DNA of 34,089 nucleotides from an uncultured Faecalibacterium sp. (GTDB lineage Bacteria > Bacillota > Clostridia > Oscillospirales > Ruminococcaceae). Positions 16,681 through 24,308 of this stretch are shown here, piece by piece (the first letter of the stretch is position 1; the number at the start of each line of letters is the position of its first letter). Under the pieces are notes generated by a model. The model saw nothing but the letters and a program-made list of their open reading frames with translations, was not told where the DNA came from and searched no databases. Both the position numbers and the translations under genes were made by a program. Location: assembly GCA_934540955.1 (NCBI GenBank), contig CAKTCY010000018.1:1-34089 (forward strand), read 5' to 3'.

Positions 16681-16790
16681 GATTTCAAATGCGCTCCGCT
16701 TCGCTCTGCGCATAGTTTAAGGAATTGCATTTTAATTTTGCAGCTCAGCCAAGCCTGCGGGCTTGGCTGAGCTGCTTTTTCACAGGAGGG
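16681..16790 (+). repeat. Composite hairpin/linker/terminator element, copy A
   Basis: One of three related elements in the window. Hairpin 1 has arms ATGCGC (16689-16694) and GCGCAT (16708-16713). An AT-rich linker follows (AAGGAATTGCATTTTAATTT). Hairpin 2 has 16-bp arms 16740-16755 and 16760-16775 with loop TGCG and TTTTT, ending CACAGGAGGG. It starts 24 nt after pyrI and supplies its terminator. It differs most from the other two copies (one base shorter in hairpin 1; linker diverged). Confidence 0.65.
16740..16780 (+). terminator. Terminator of the pyrBI unit
   Basis: Perfect 16-bp stem (GCAGCTCAGCCAAGCC, 16740-16755, with 16760-16775), UGCG tetraloop closed by C-G, then TTTTT. It is the second hairpin of element copy A. 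Confidence 0.9.
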
Positions 16791-16916
16791 ACGCAAAGGA
16801 AAACGGCAGCTGCCGCGCCAAGAAAGCATCCCATCATCAAAAGCTTTTTATACGTTGGTTTATTTTCTTTGAGGAAATCGACAGAGCGCAGCGATAGCCG
16901 AAAGAGCATAATACAT

Positions 16917-16965
16917 AAAAAGGACTGCTATACCGGGCAAAACCCATGTACAGCAGTCCTTTTTT
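16917..16965. terminator. Bidirectional terminator downstream of the kinase region
   Basis: Stem AAAAGGACTGCT (about 16918-16929) with AGCAGTCCTTTT (16952-16963), 22-nt loop, A and T runs on both sides. It probably ends transcripts from the two-component operon, about 390 nt behind the kinase stop. Confidence 0.7.
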
Positions 16966-17112
16966 ACAAAAGAAAACTGACGGAGCTCTTTGCAGCGCAC
17001 GAGACTCCGGCCTGCCTACGCCATTCCCATACAGCAAGCAAAACCGGAAATGCGACGCATCGAGAAGCTTTATCGACTGCAACCCCCAAAAGGCCCGCCG
17101 CAGAAAGCTCCG

Positions 17113-17325
17113 TCAGCAAGGTACCGCGCATTCCTGCACAGCCCAGAAAGCAAAGGTATACAGCCTGCTTACACGCACCGCAGGCTGCTCTTTTCCGTCC
17201 AGCAACAAGGCTTTTAAAAAGAGGGTATTCCCCTCCCACCGCAACACGACCCTGTCCGCACGGAAGGCTTCCTTTACTGCGTCCAGTATAGCAGAGTTAC
17301 ACTTCTGTTGCACAAAAATTGTCAT
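17113..17325 (-). CDS. Possible 70-aa protein after the histidine kinase
   Basis: ATG 17325 lies 18 nt after the kinase stop on the same strand. The translation (ILDAVKEAFRADRVVLRW, TLFLKALLLDGKEQ, VSRLYTFAFWAVQ) looks protein-like, with alternating helix and strand character, ending in ECAVPC. No Shine-Dalgarno is visible and no family was recognised. It does not look like a typical AgrD precursor. Confidence 0.28.
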   Translation of the reverse strand: MTIFVQQKCNSAILDAVKEAFRADRVVLRWEGNTLFLKALLLDGKEQPAVRVSRLYTFAFWAVQECAVPC

Positions 17326-17343
17326 ATTCTGACGGTGCAGATG

Positions 17344-18636
17344 TCATGAATTGTCGGTGGGCACCGCACAGGTAAAGCGGAACCAATTGTCCCGGCAGCT
17401 CAGGGTATACTCCGCACCGTGGCGCAGCAGCACGTCCCGCACGTTGGAAAGCCCCATACCGTGGCCGGGCTCCTTACGGGTGGTGCGGGGCAGTTGACCG
17501 TCCGGCGGCAGCTCCACGTCCCGCTGCACCCGGTTGCGCACCGAGAGAAGATATTCCTCCTCTGTTTTGCGCACCCGCACATATACCTCCGGCGGGTACG
17601 CCTGCGCTGCGGCATAGATGGCGTTATCCAGCAGATTTGCCAGCACGGTGACCATATCCACCCCGCTCAGCGGGAAGTCCCGCAGGTCGCACAGGTCAAA
17701 ATACACGCTTACACCCTGCCGAGCGGCCTCCTCGTACTTGCGGGTCAGGATAGAGTCCAGCAGCGGATTGTGGGTATCCATAATGGTGGTGCTGGCCGCC
17801 ACGGCCTTATCCACACCGGCAATATAGCCCTGTGCACCGGCCACATCTCCCTGCTCCAGCAAAGCACGCAGCGCGCTGATGTGGTTGGTGAACTCGTGGG
17901 TCAGACGGCGCTGGGCGGTGTAGGAATCCAGCAGAGCCGAAGCCCGCTGCTGCTCCAGCTCGGCCTGAAAATGCAGGCTGCGCCGCTGCATGACCTGATC
18001 GTTAAACATAGCCACGATGCACAGATGCACCATGACAGCCACCGTAAGCCCCACGGTCATACCCATTGTGGCCATGGTGGCCATTTTGTTGTTATCCGTG
18101 AGCATGAGCAGAATGTTCAGCACCACGACCACGCCCGGGAAAAAGCTCATAGCCAGCGCCTGCAAGGGCTCCAGTGCATTATGCCGACGCCACTTGCCCA
18201 CAAAGAAGGAAACGCCCACACTGACTACCAGATTTGTGACTGCCATGATGATCAGACAATCTGCACGCCGGATGACCTTCTGCAGCTCACACTTCAGTAT
18301 CCACGATATGACATACCGTGCACTGTTTTCGACCAGCAGGCACATGGTGCCGTTGATCAGACAGGCGGTAAGCTTTTGCCCCGGTGTACCGCCAAACAGC
18401 ATAACGGTGACAAACAGAAAAAGAAGCGTGTAAACCACTGCTATCGGCGTAAAAAAGCCATAGCCGCGCACGACCGAGAGGGTCATCGTGAGCATGGTTA
18501 TAACACAGGACCACACCAGCGGGTGCTTTACCCTGCCTTTGCCAAGGTAAGCATATTCCACCATGATAAAGCCGACCCACTGGGTCAAGCAGACCCAGTG
18601 ACCGTACACATACCAGCGCCAGAATTCTTCATTCAT
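17344..18636 (-). CDS. GHKL sensor histidine kinase (AgrC-like)
   Basis: A 430-aa membrane kinase. About six hydrophobic helices fill residues 15-212. The phosphoacceptor box is RRLTHEFTNHISALR (His about 247). The ATPase domain has NLLDNAIYAA (N box, about 335-344) and GHGMGLSNVRDVL (G box, about 391), the HATPase_c_5/GHKL type paired with LytTR regulators in peptide sensing. The start overlaps the regulator stop by 8 nt. No agrB or agrD was recognised nearby, so the signal is unknown. Confidence 0.9.
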   Translation of the reverse strand: MNEEFWRWYVYGHWVCLTQWVGFIMVEYAYLGKGRVKHPLVWSCVITMLTMTLSVVRGYGFFTPIAVVYTLLFLFVTVMLFGGTPGQKLTACLINGTMCLLVENSARYVISWILKCELQKVIRRADCLIIMAVTNLVVSVGVSFFVGKWRRHNALEPLQALAMSFFPGVVVVLNILLMLTDNNKMATMATMGMTVGLTVAVMVHLCIVAMFNDQVMQRRSLHFQAELEQQRASALLDSYTAQRRLTHEFTNHISALRALLEQGDVAGAQGYIAGVDKAVAASTTIMDTHNPLLDSILTRKYEEAARQGVSVYFDLCDLRDFPLSGVDMVTVLANLLDNAIYAAAQAYPPEVYVRVRKTEEEYLLSVRNRVQRDVELPPDGQLPRTTRKEPGHGMGLSNVRDVLLRHGAEYTLSCRDNWFRFTCAVPTDNS

Positions 18637-19351
18637 TGCTGAACTGCCCCTTCCATTCCAGCCATGCGCTGCGGATAGCCGGAAAATCCTGTCGGCTTGC
18701 GTTCAGCTCTACCCCGCTGCGCAGCTCCACCTTATAGTTGCGGATGGAGCGCACATATTGCAGGTTGACCACGTCACTGCGCCCCACCTGCAAAAAGCCG
18801 TTTTCGTACAGCATGGCAGGCAGATCTGCGATTTTGCCGTAAAAGGTGCAGATGGGCTGATGCGGGATATCGCCGTAGACGTTGATCTGGCGCAGAGCGC
18901 TTTCCAGATAATAGATCTGATCCAGCGGGATCTCGCTGGTGGTGCGGTTGTGGTGCACCTCCAGCGTTTTTCGGGGGTCGGTCATGCCGGAAAAGATATC
19001 CTCCAGACAGCTGGGCAGCTGGGCGGCAATATCCCGCTTGAGCAGATAGCGGTAGGCATTGACGGTATAGCCCTGCGGCGCAAACTCCAGATACGCCGAG
19101 ATATACACCAGCACGATATCCGGGGCGAGCTGCCGCAGCCTGCGCCCCAGCGCAATGCCATCGGTGGTTTTCAGATCCACATCCAGAAACGCCAGCTGGT
19201 AGTGCTCCAGCTCCGGGGTGGCAAGCAGCTGCTCGCCGCTGGTGCAGACGGTGCTCTGCACCTGAATCTCCCGGGTGCGGAACCATTCCGAGATATACTC
19301 GTCCATCTGCGCAGCAAAGGCTGCATCATCGTCACAGACCAGAATGTGCAT
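18629..19351 (-). CDS. LytTR-family response regulator (AgrA-like)
   Basis: A 240-aa regulator. The receiver domain has the acidic pocket CDDD (6-9), phosphoacceptor LAFLDVD (Asp about 57), YISAYLEFA and the Lys in YLLKRD. The LytTR DNA-binding domain follows (about 140-238: IPLDQIYYLESALRQINVY, FLQVGRSDVVNLQYVRSIRNYKVELRSG). ATG 19351 is fixed by AGGAGG 9 nt upstream; nine extra codons upstream are excluded. It is the first gene of the two-gene operon. Confidence 0.93.
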   Translation of the reverse strand: MHILVCDDDAAFAAQMDEYISEWFRTREIQVQSTVCTSGEQLLATPELEHYQLAFLDVDLKTTDGIALGRRLRQLAPDIVLVYISAYLEFAPQGYTVNAYRYLLKRDIAAQLPSCLEDIFSGMTDPRKTLEVHHNRTTSEIPLDQIYYLESALRQINVYGDIPHQPICTFYGKIADLPAMLYENGFLQVGRSDVVNLQYVRSIRNYKVELRSGVELNASRQDFPAIRSAWLEWKGQFSNE

Positions 19352-19378
19352 GGGTAGTTTCCTCCTTTTTGAATACAA

Positions 19379-19428
19379 AAAAGCATATAGCAGTGTTTCC
19401 CGCCGGGAGAAGCACCCTATATGCTTTT
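19379..19428 (-). terminator. Long hairpin with T-run just before the regulator gene
   Basis: Perfect 12-bp inverted repeat AAAAGCATATAG (19379-19390) / CTATATGCTTTT (19417-19428); the 26-nt interior also pairs (CCCG and CGGG, GTG and CAC). On the minus strand six T follow, then the regulator Shine-Dalgarno. It likely terminates the upstream transporter transcript, but lies exactly between the regulator -10 and its start codon, so it could also attenuate the operon. Confidence 0.65.
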
Positions 19429-19457
19429 ATATTACACTTGTCCCGCCCGTTCGTCAA
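19429..19457 (-). promoter_or_regulatory. Promoter of the LytTR/GHKL operon
   Basis: Minus strand: TTGACG (19452-19457), 17-nt spacer, TAATAT (19429-19434). The hairpin arm starts on the very next base, so +1 falls inside it. Confidence 0.65.
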
Positions 19458-19485
19458 TCAAAGACGGAGCAGACGCCGTGATCTC

Positions 19486-20856
19486 TTATGCAAAAAATTT
19501 GTCGTAGAGGCCAAACGCAAAGATGAACACCACGATGAGCGGCAGCACATAGGTCAGGTAGCCGCGCATCCAGTCCTGCACCTTGAGCCCCTCGCCGGTG
19601 TTGACCTCTTTTTTGTAGTTCTGCCAGCCCCAGCCGTAGCGGGTAACACAGAACAGCAGATACACCAGGCTGCCCAGCGGCAGGAAGAGGTTGCTGACCA
19701 GAAAATCCTCTACATCCAGCACAGCGCCGCCGAACACCGCAAAGCCATCCCATGCCCACAGGTTATAGCCCAGCACACAGGGCATGGACAGCAGGATGAT
19801 GAGCACAAGGTTCACCAGACTGGACTTTTTGCGGCTGCAGCCGGTCAGCTCCATACCGCAGCAGATGATATTCTCGAACACTGCCAGCACGGTGGACATG
19901 GCGGCAAAGGCCATGAACAAAAAGAACAGGCTGCCCCACAGCCGCCCCATGGACATATTGGCAAAGATGTTGGGCAGGGTGATAAAGATGAGGCTGGGGC
20001 CGCTGGTCTGGTCCACATGGTAGGTAAAGCAGGCCGGGAAGATAATCAGGCCGGCGGTGATGGCCACAAAGGTATCCAGCACCACGATGCGGACAGACTC
20101 GCCCAGCAGGGAGTGCTCCTTGCCGATATAGCTGCCGAAGATGGACATAGCACCGATGCCAAGGCTCAGGGTGAAGAAGGCCTGATTCATCGCGGAGACC
20201 AGCGTGTTGACCACGCCCACCTCCTGCATCCGGGCAAAGTCCGGCACAAGGAAGAAGGAAAGACCCTCCTTTGCCCCGGGCATGAACAGGCTGTTGACCG
20301 CCAGCACCACCATAATGAGAAGCAGGGCGATCATCATGCCCTTGGTCACGCGCTCCAGACCGCTTTGCAGACCCTTGGCACACACCAGAATGCCCACTAC
20401 CACCACGAATACCATCCAGAAGGTCATGGTGGCGGGGCTGGCCAGCATCTCGGTAAACTTACCGGCCACCTGCTCAGCGTTGAGCCCCGCCAGCTTTCCG
20501 GCGGCGGTCATGTAGAAATAGTGCAGCATCCAGCCTGCCACGGTGGTGTAGAACATCATCAGCAGGTAGCAGCCGATGAGGGTGAAGTAGCCATGGATGT
20601 GCCACTTCTGCCCCGGCTTTTCCAGCGCCTGATACGCCCGCACCGGGCTTTTGCGGGAGGCGCGTCCCACGGCAAACTCCATGGTCATGATGGGCAGACC
20701 CAGAATGACCAGAAAGATCAGGTAAAACAGCACAAAGGCACCGCCGCCGCCCTGACCGGCGATATACGGAAACTTCCACACGTTGCCGATGCCGATGGCA
20801 CAGCCTGCGGAAAGCAGAATAAAGCCCAGACGGGATTTCAGAGTTTCTCGTTCCAT
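19486..20856 (-). CDS. Neurotransmitter:sodium symporter (NSS) family transporter
   Basis: A 456-aa, LeuT-fold Na+-coupled transporter, probably for amino acids. GFILLSAGCAIGIGNVWKFPYIAGQGGGGAFVLFY is split as the TM1 signature (residues 11-30, with the unwound GIGNVWKFP) plus TM2. NQAFFTLSLGIGAMSIFGSY corresponds to TM6. About eleven hydrophobic helices are visible, typical of bacterial NSS members lacking TM12. AAGGAG lies 10 nt before ATG, overlapping the rluB stop, so it follows rluB in the same direction. Confidence 0.93.
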   Translation of the reverse strand: MERETLKSRLGFILLSAGCAIGIGNVWKFPYIAGQGGGGAFVLFYLIFLVILGLPIMTMEFAVGRASRKSPVRAYQALEKPGQKWHIHGYFTLIGCYLLMMFYTTVAGWMLHYFYMTAAGKLAGLNAEQVAGKFTEMLASPATMTFWMVFVVVVGILVCAKGLQSGLERVTKGMMIALLLIMVVLAVNSLFMPGAKEGLSFFLVPDFARMQEVGVVNTLVSAMNQAFFTLSLGIGAMSIFGSYIGKEHSLLGESVRIVVLDTFVAITAGLIIFPACFTYHVDQTSGPSLIFITLPNIFANMSMGRLWGSLFFLFMAFAAMSTVLAVFENIICCGMELTGCSRKKSSLVNLVLIILLSMPCVLGYNLWAWDGFAVFGGAVLDVEDFLVSNLFLPLGSLVYLLFCVTRYGWGWQNYKKEVNTGEGLKVQDWMRGYLTYVLPLIVVFIFAFGLYDKFFA

Positions 20857-20870
20857 GATCCGATAACTCC

Positions 20871-21698
20871 TTACTTCTGCTTCCGGGGTGCGTTTTTACC
20901 CACAGGGCCGCGGGGACGGCGCTCGGCAGCCTTAGACTGCTGCGCAGCAGAGCGGGTCTGTGCACGACCCTTGACGGCTGCGGCGCGCAGACCGTTCACC
21001 TCGGCCTTGGTCAGCTCGCGGTAGGTGCCGGGCTTGAGCATGCCCAGCTTGACCACACCCTCGGCGTTGCGCTTCAGGCGCACCACCTCAAGACCCACGC
21101 TCTCGCACATCCGGCGAATTTCGCGGTTCTTGCCCTCTTTCAGGGTCATCTCCATCACAGTGCGGCCGGGCTCGTCGGTGACCACATTGATAGCGCAGGG
21201 CATGGTCTTGGTGCCGTCGTCCAGCACAACGCCGCTGCTCAGCTTGAGGATGGTGGCCTCGTCGGCGCGGGGCTGCACGGTAACGCGGTACAGCTTGGAG
21301 ATGCCGCCGGACGGATGGGTAACAGCCTGTGCAAAGGCACCGTCGTTGGTCATCAGCAGCAGACCCTCGCTGTCCTTATCCAAGCGGCCCACCGGGTACA
21401 GGCGGGCGGGAATGTCGCTGACCAGGTCCATCACAGTCTTGCGTCCCAGCTCGTCGCTGGCGGTGGTCACATAGCCACGGGGCTTGTACAGCGCCAGATA
21501 ATACAGCTGCTGGTTTTTCTGGATGTAGATGCGCTCGTCATCCACATGGAGCACGTCACGGTTGGGGTCCATCTTGTCGCCCACCTTGACCGGGTGGCCG
21601 TTCACCTTGACGCGGCCCTCGGCAATGATCTGCTCGGCGGCGCGGCGGGAGCACAGACCCTGCTCGGCCATGATCTTCTGAATACGTTCTTCTGCCAT
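20871..21698 (-). CDS. rluB: Pseudouridine synthase RluB/RsuA family
   Basis: A 275-aa rRNA pseudouridine synthase. The S4 RNA-binding domain is at 3-55 (RIQKIMAEQGLCSRRAAEQII, VKVNG). The catalytic domain has YKPRGYVTT, GRLDKDSEGLLLMTNDG with the catalytic Asp (about 107), and EGKNREIRRM. A basic Ala/Arg/Lys tail (about 245-275) is extra. ATG 21698 has AAGGAG 7 nt upstream; a 22-residue Arg-rich upstream extension is rejected. The position after scpAB-DUF2953-ytfJ is normal for clostridia. Confidence 0.92.
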   Translation of the reverse strand: MAEERIQKIMAEQGLCSRRAAEQIIAEGRVKVNGHPVKVGDKMDPNRDVLHVDDERIYIQKNQQLYYLALYKPRGYVTTASDELGRKTVMDLVSDIPARLYPVGRLDKDSEGLLLMTNDGAFAQAVTHPSGGISKLYRVTVQPRADEATILKLSSGVVLDDGTKTMPCAINVVTDEPGRTVMEMTLKEGKNREIRRMCESVGLEVVRLKRNAEGVVKLGMLKPGTYRELTKAEVNGLRAAAVKGRAQTRSAAQQSKAAERRPRGPVGKNAPRKQK

Positions 21699-21734
21699 AA
21701 TATTACTCCTTGTGCGCCTCACGGCGCTCAAAAC

Positions 21735-21771
21735 GCGCACCGCTCCCCTGCTTTTGCGGGGCACGGTGCGC
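21735..21771 (-). terminator. Hairpin between ytfJ and rluB
   Basis: GCGCACCG (21735-21742) pairs with CGGTGCGC (21764-21771), with inner CCCC/GGGG pairs. On the minus strand GTTTTG follows. A second small hairpin, CAGACC-aaag-GGTCTG, lies at 21784-21799. Probably a partial terminator. Confidence 0.5.
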
Positions 21772-21828
21772 GGCTATATAGACCACAGACCAAAGGGTCT
21801 GCGGCTGCGGCTTGATTTGTATAAAGGG

Positions 21829-22233
21829 TTACTCTGCCTTGGGCTCCTCTGCGGGGGTCTTGCCGTCCTTTTTGACCAGAGTGGTGAGCTTTTCCACCAG
21901 CTCGGGCAGCATGGTCAGGGCGCGGTCGATGCTGTTAGAGCTATCCGACAGCTGGATGGTGCGCACGCAGCCATCCTTGATGACCAGAAATGCCACCGGC
22001 TGGATGTTGACACCGGCACCAGAGCCGCCGCCGAACAGATCCTTGTTGGCAGCGTTCTTGCCGTTAAAATCGGTGCCGCCGGAGGCGAAGCCGAAGCTCA
22101 CCTTGGACACCGGCAGGATGGTGATGCCATCCTCGGTGGTGATGGGCTTGCCGATAATGGTGTTGGAGTCCACCATCTGGTGAATTTTCTCCATCGTAAC
22201 GTTCATCAGACCCTGAATAGGATGCTCTGCCAT
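21829..22233 (-). CDS. ytfJ: GerW/YtfJ family protein
   Basis: A 134-aa protein. MNVTMEKIHQMVDSNTIIGKPITTEDGITILPVSKVSFGF at the start and GGGSGAGVNIQPVAFLVI are the YtfJ (GerW) motifs. In spore formers it is needed for germination proteins; it also occurs in non-sporulating relatives, where the role is unknown. AAAGGAGAG precedes the ATG. The DUF2953 gene upstream is the ytfI equivalent, the same pair as in B. subtilis. Confidence 0.92.
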   Translation of the reverse strand: MAEHPIQGLMNVTMEKIHQMVDSNTIIGKPITTEDGITILPVSKVSFGFASGGTDFNGKNAANKDLFGGGSGAGVNIQPVAFLVIKDGCVRTIQLSDSSNSIDRALTMLPELVEKLTTLVKKDGKTPAEEPKAE

Positions 22234-22311
22234 AAAACAACTCTCCTTTATTCATCCGTGCAGACGTTCGCCCGCCGGAAAGCATTCTGATATAGATTTA
22301 GTGTATCATCT

Positions 22312-23040
22312 TCAAATAAAAATGTCCAATACTTTTTTACGCCAGAGCTCGTACAGCACCCGCACAGCGGCGATGACGATGAACAGCGCCTGTGCGCTGA
22401 CCCGGAAGGATACCCTGTCCTGCACGGTAGGCTGGGCGCTGCCGAAGTCCGGCAGAACGCGCAGCTGGTCAAATTCCAGAAAGAAAAAGCGATCCAGCAC
22501 GCCAAGGGTCGGGTACAGCCATGCCTGCAGCTTGCCGTAGCTGCGGGCAGCGGCGGCGGGGTCCTCGCCGCGCACGCCAAGGCAGACCGAGATCTTTGTA
22601 AAGCGGATGGCACCAAACACCGCCCGCAGCAGCGTCCCTGCGCCCCGCAGCATGGTGCAGAGCGCATCCAGCGTGATCTTTGCCTTTTGGCGGGGCGGCT
22701 TTTCAGCTTTGGGCTTTACGGGCTGCGCAGCCTTTTTTTCAGCCTTTTTGCGCTTGCGCTCTGCGCGCCATGCGCGGAATTTTGCTTTCAGCCTGCCGGT
22801 AAAGCCCTTGGGCTCCTCCGGCTGGGCGGGCGGTTCCGGCTTGGGGTATTGGAACACCGGAAAGGTAATGCCCAGTGCCCCGGCCTTTACGGTAAGCGTA
22901 TCGTTTTCCCAGCAGACATCCGCGCAGAAGGGGCACAGCAGCAACAGCGCCGCCAGCACCAACAAAATCAGCATCAGGATGCCCACCACCTTGAGGATGA
23001 ACAGCAGACAAGCGCCCACTGCGGAAAGAACCATGCCCAT
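22312..23040 (-). CDS. DUF2953 domain protein (YtfI-like)
   Basis: A 242-aa protein with one N-terminal membrane helix (about 5-38), a long basic Lys/Arg/Pro linker (about 70-122) and a C-terminal DUF2953 region (ISVCLGVRGEDPAAAARSYGKLQAWLYPTLGVL, LRVLPDF). Its function is unknown. It lies 3 nt after scpB and 78 nt before ytfJ, so it belongs to the scp-ytfJ unit. Confidence 0.8.
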   Translation of the reverse strand: MGMVLSAVGACLLFILKVVGILMLILLVLAALLLLCPFCADVCWENDTLTVKAGALGITFPVFQYPKPEPPAQPEEPKGFTGRLKAKFRAWRAERKRKKAEKKAAQPVKPKAEKPPRQKAKITLDALCTMLRGAGTLLRAVFGAIRFTKISVCLGVRGEDPAAAARSYGKLQAWLYPTLGVLDRFFFLEFDQLRVLPDFGSAQPTVQDRVSFRVSAQALFIVIAAVRVLYELWRKKVLDIFI

Positions 23041-23043
23041 GGG

Positions 23044-23589
23044 TCAGCCCTCACTTTCGGTCGGATCATCTGCCGGTGCATCGCTGTGCACCGGCGGCAG
23101 GTCTGCCAGACTGGACAGACCGAACACACGCAAAAATGTATCGGTGGTGCGGAAGCTGACCGGGCGACCCGGCAGATTCAGACGTCCAGCTTCCTCGATC
23201 AGTCCCTTTTCCAGCAGACCGGACACGCTGGAGGAGGAATCCACGCCGCGCACCTGCTCAATAAAGGCGCGGGACACCGGCTGATTATAGGCGATGACGG
23301 TCAGAGTCTCCATGGCCGCAGGGCCAAGCGGCACGGCGCGGCGGCTGTCCAGCACGCGGCGCACACAGTCTGCCCATTGGGTCTTGGTAGCCAGCTGCCA
23401 CCGGGTATTCAGATGCAGCAGACACAGGCCGCTGTCCTCCCGCTGGTAGCGGGTGTGCAGGGTCTCCAGTGCGGCATCCACGCTGGACTGGGGCAGCTGC
23501 ACCGCCTGTGCCAGCTTATCGGCACCTATAGGGTCGCCGCAGGCAAAAAGCATGGCCTCCACGGCGGCAAGGGTTTGTTTCTGATTCAT
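23044..23589 (-). CDS. scpB: Segregation and condensation protein B
   Basis: A 181-aa winged-helix partner of SMC-ScpA. VEAMLFACGDPIGADKLAQAV, LATKTQWADCVRRVL and PLGPAAMETLTVIAYNQPVSRAFIEQVRGVDSSSSVSGLLEKGLIEE are characteristic (the last stretch spans two winged helices). The C-terminal acidic tail is variable. It overlaps scpA by 4 nt. Confidence 0.95.
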   Translation of the reverse strand: MNQKQTLAAVEAMLFACGDPIGADKLAQAVQLPQSSVDAALETLHTRYQREDSGLCLLHLNTRWQLATKTQWADCVRRVLDSRRAVPLGPAAMETLTVIAYNQPVSRAFIEQVRGVDSSSSVSGLLEKGLIEEAGRLNLPGRPVSFRTTDTFLRVFGLSSLADLPPVHSDAPADDPTESEG

Positions 23590-24308
23590 GGGTTCTCCTT
23601 ATTGCGTTCCGGGCGGGTGCGGCGCATGGTCAACTCTCCCCGGTCGTCCAGCGCAATGCGTCCGCCGCGCACCAGCTCCAGCAGCGCCAGAAAGGTAGCT
23701 ACGTTGGTGCTGCGGCTCTGGCTGCGGGAAAACAGCTGTTCCATCCTTGCCACGGTGCCGCCCAGCATCCGGCGCAGGATGTACACCACCCGGCTGGTGA
23801 CCGATACCATGGGCGCGGTGACCAGCGGCTCAAACTGCTGCTGGGTGGGCACGCGGCGGGTCTTGGTGCGGCCTGCCAGCGCCTGCCAGTAGTCGGCTAG
23901 GATCTGTGGAGCGTGGTGCAGCGCATAGGTGTTGTCCCACTCCATCTCCATGGGACGGCGCACGAATACCGGGGCAGCCTCCCCTTTTGCGCGCAGCAGA
24001 GCCGCCATGCGGCGGCACTGGTCGTACTCGATGAGTTGGCCGGTGAGCTCCTGCTTCATGCGCTCGCCCTCTTCGCTGCGGGGCAGCAGCAGAAAGCTTT
24101 TCATCTCCACCAGATGCGCCGCCATCTCAATGAAGGCGCTGGCGGTCTCGGGGTCGGGGTCTGCCTGCTCCACGGTGCGGGTGTACTGGTCGATGAGCTG
24201 CAAAATAGGGATATTGTGCAGGTCCATCTTATGCTTGGCCACCAGCGCCAGCAATAATTCCAGCGGGCCGTCAAAATCCTCCAGATGGAAGGTCAATTCC
24301 TCTGCCAC
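23586..24308 (-). CDS. scpA: Segregation and condensation protein A
   Basis: A 240-aa kleisin of the SMC condensin complex. FHLEDFDGPLELLLALVAKHKMDLHNIPI is the SMC-neck binding N-terminus (quoted in parts: FDGPLELLL at 12-20). The C-terminal winged helix contains TFLALLELVRGGRI. The start is GTG 24308, directly after the M50 protease stop (TGAGTG), so translation is coupled. In most Firmicutes scpA begins with the same FDGPLDLLL context, which supports this start. Confidence 0.95.
   Translation of the reverse strand: MAEELTFHLEDFDGPLELLLALVAKHKMDLHNIPILQLIDQYTRTVEQADPDPETASAFIEMAAHLVEMKSFLLLPRSEEGERMKQELTGQLIEYDQCRRMAALLRAKGEAAPVFVRRPMEMEWDNTYALHHAPQILADYWQALAGRTKTRRVPTQQQFEPLVTAPMVSVTSRVVYILRRMLGGTVARMEQLFSRSQSRSTNVATFLALLELVRGGRIALDDRGELTMRRTRPERNKENP

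Larger units (their letters stand above)
16791..17343. other. Intergenic stretch without a convincing gene
   Basis: Between the pyrBI terminator and the kinase gene no ORF matches a family I recognise. It holds a bidirectional terminator (16917-16965), a 70-codon minus-strand ORF just behind the kinase (17113-17325), and a 91-codon GTG-started minus frame (16964-17239) that stops directly before the terminator but has no ribosome binding site. An extended TGC-TATACT box (minus strand, about 17289-17294) might be a promoter for a short transcript ending at the terminator. Confidence 0.5.

Noticed and set aside
16946..17332. 128-codon plus-strand frame in the region after pyrI
   Set aside because: Runs through a bidirectional terminator arm, has no ribosome binding site and a shadow-like Ser/Arg/Lys-rich composition.
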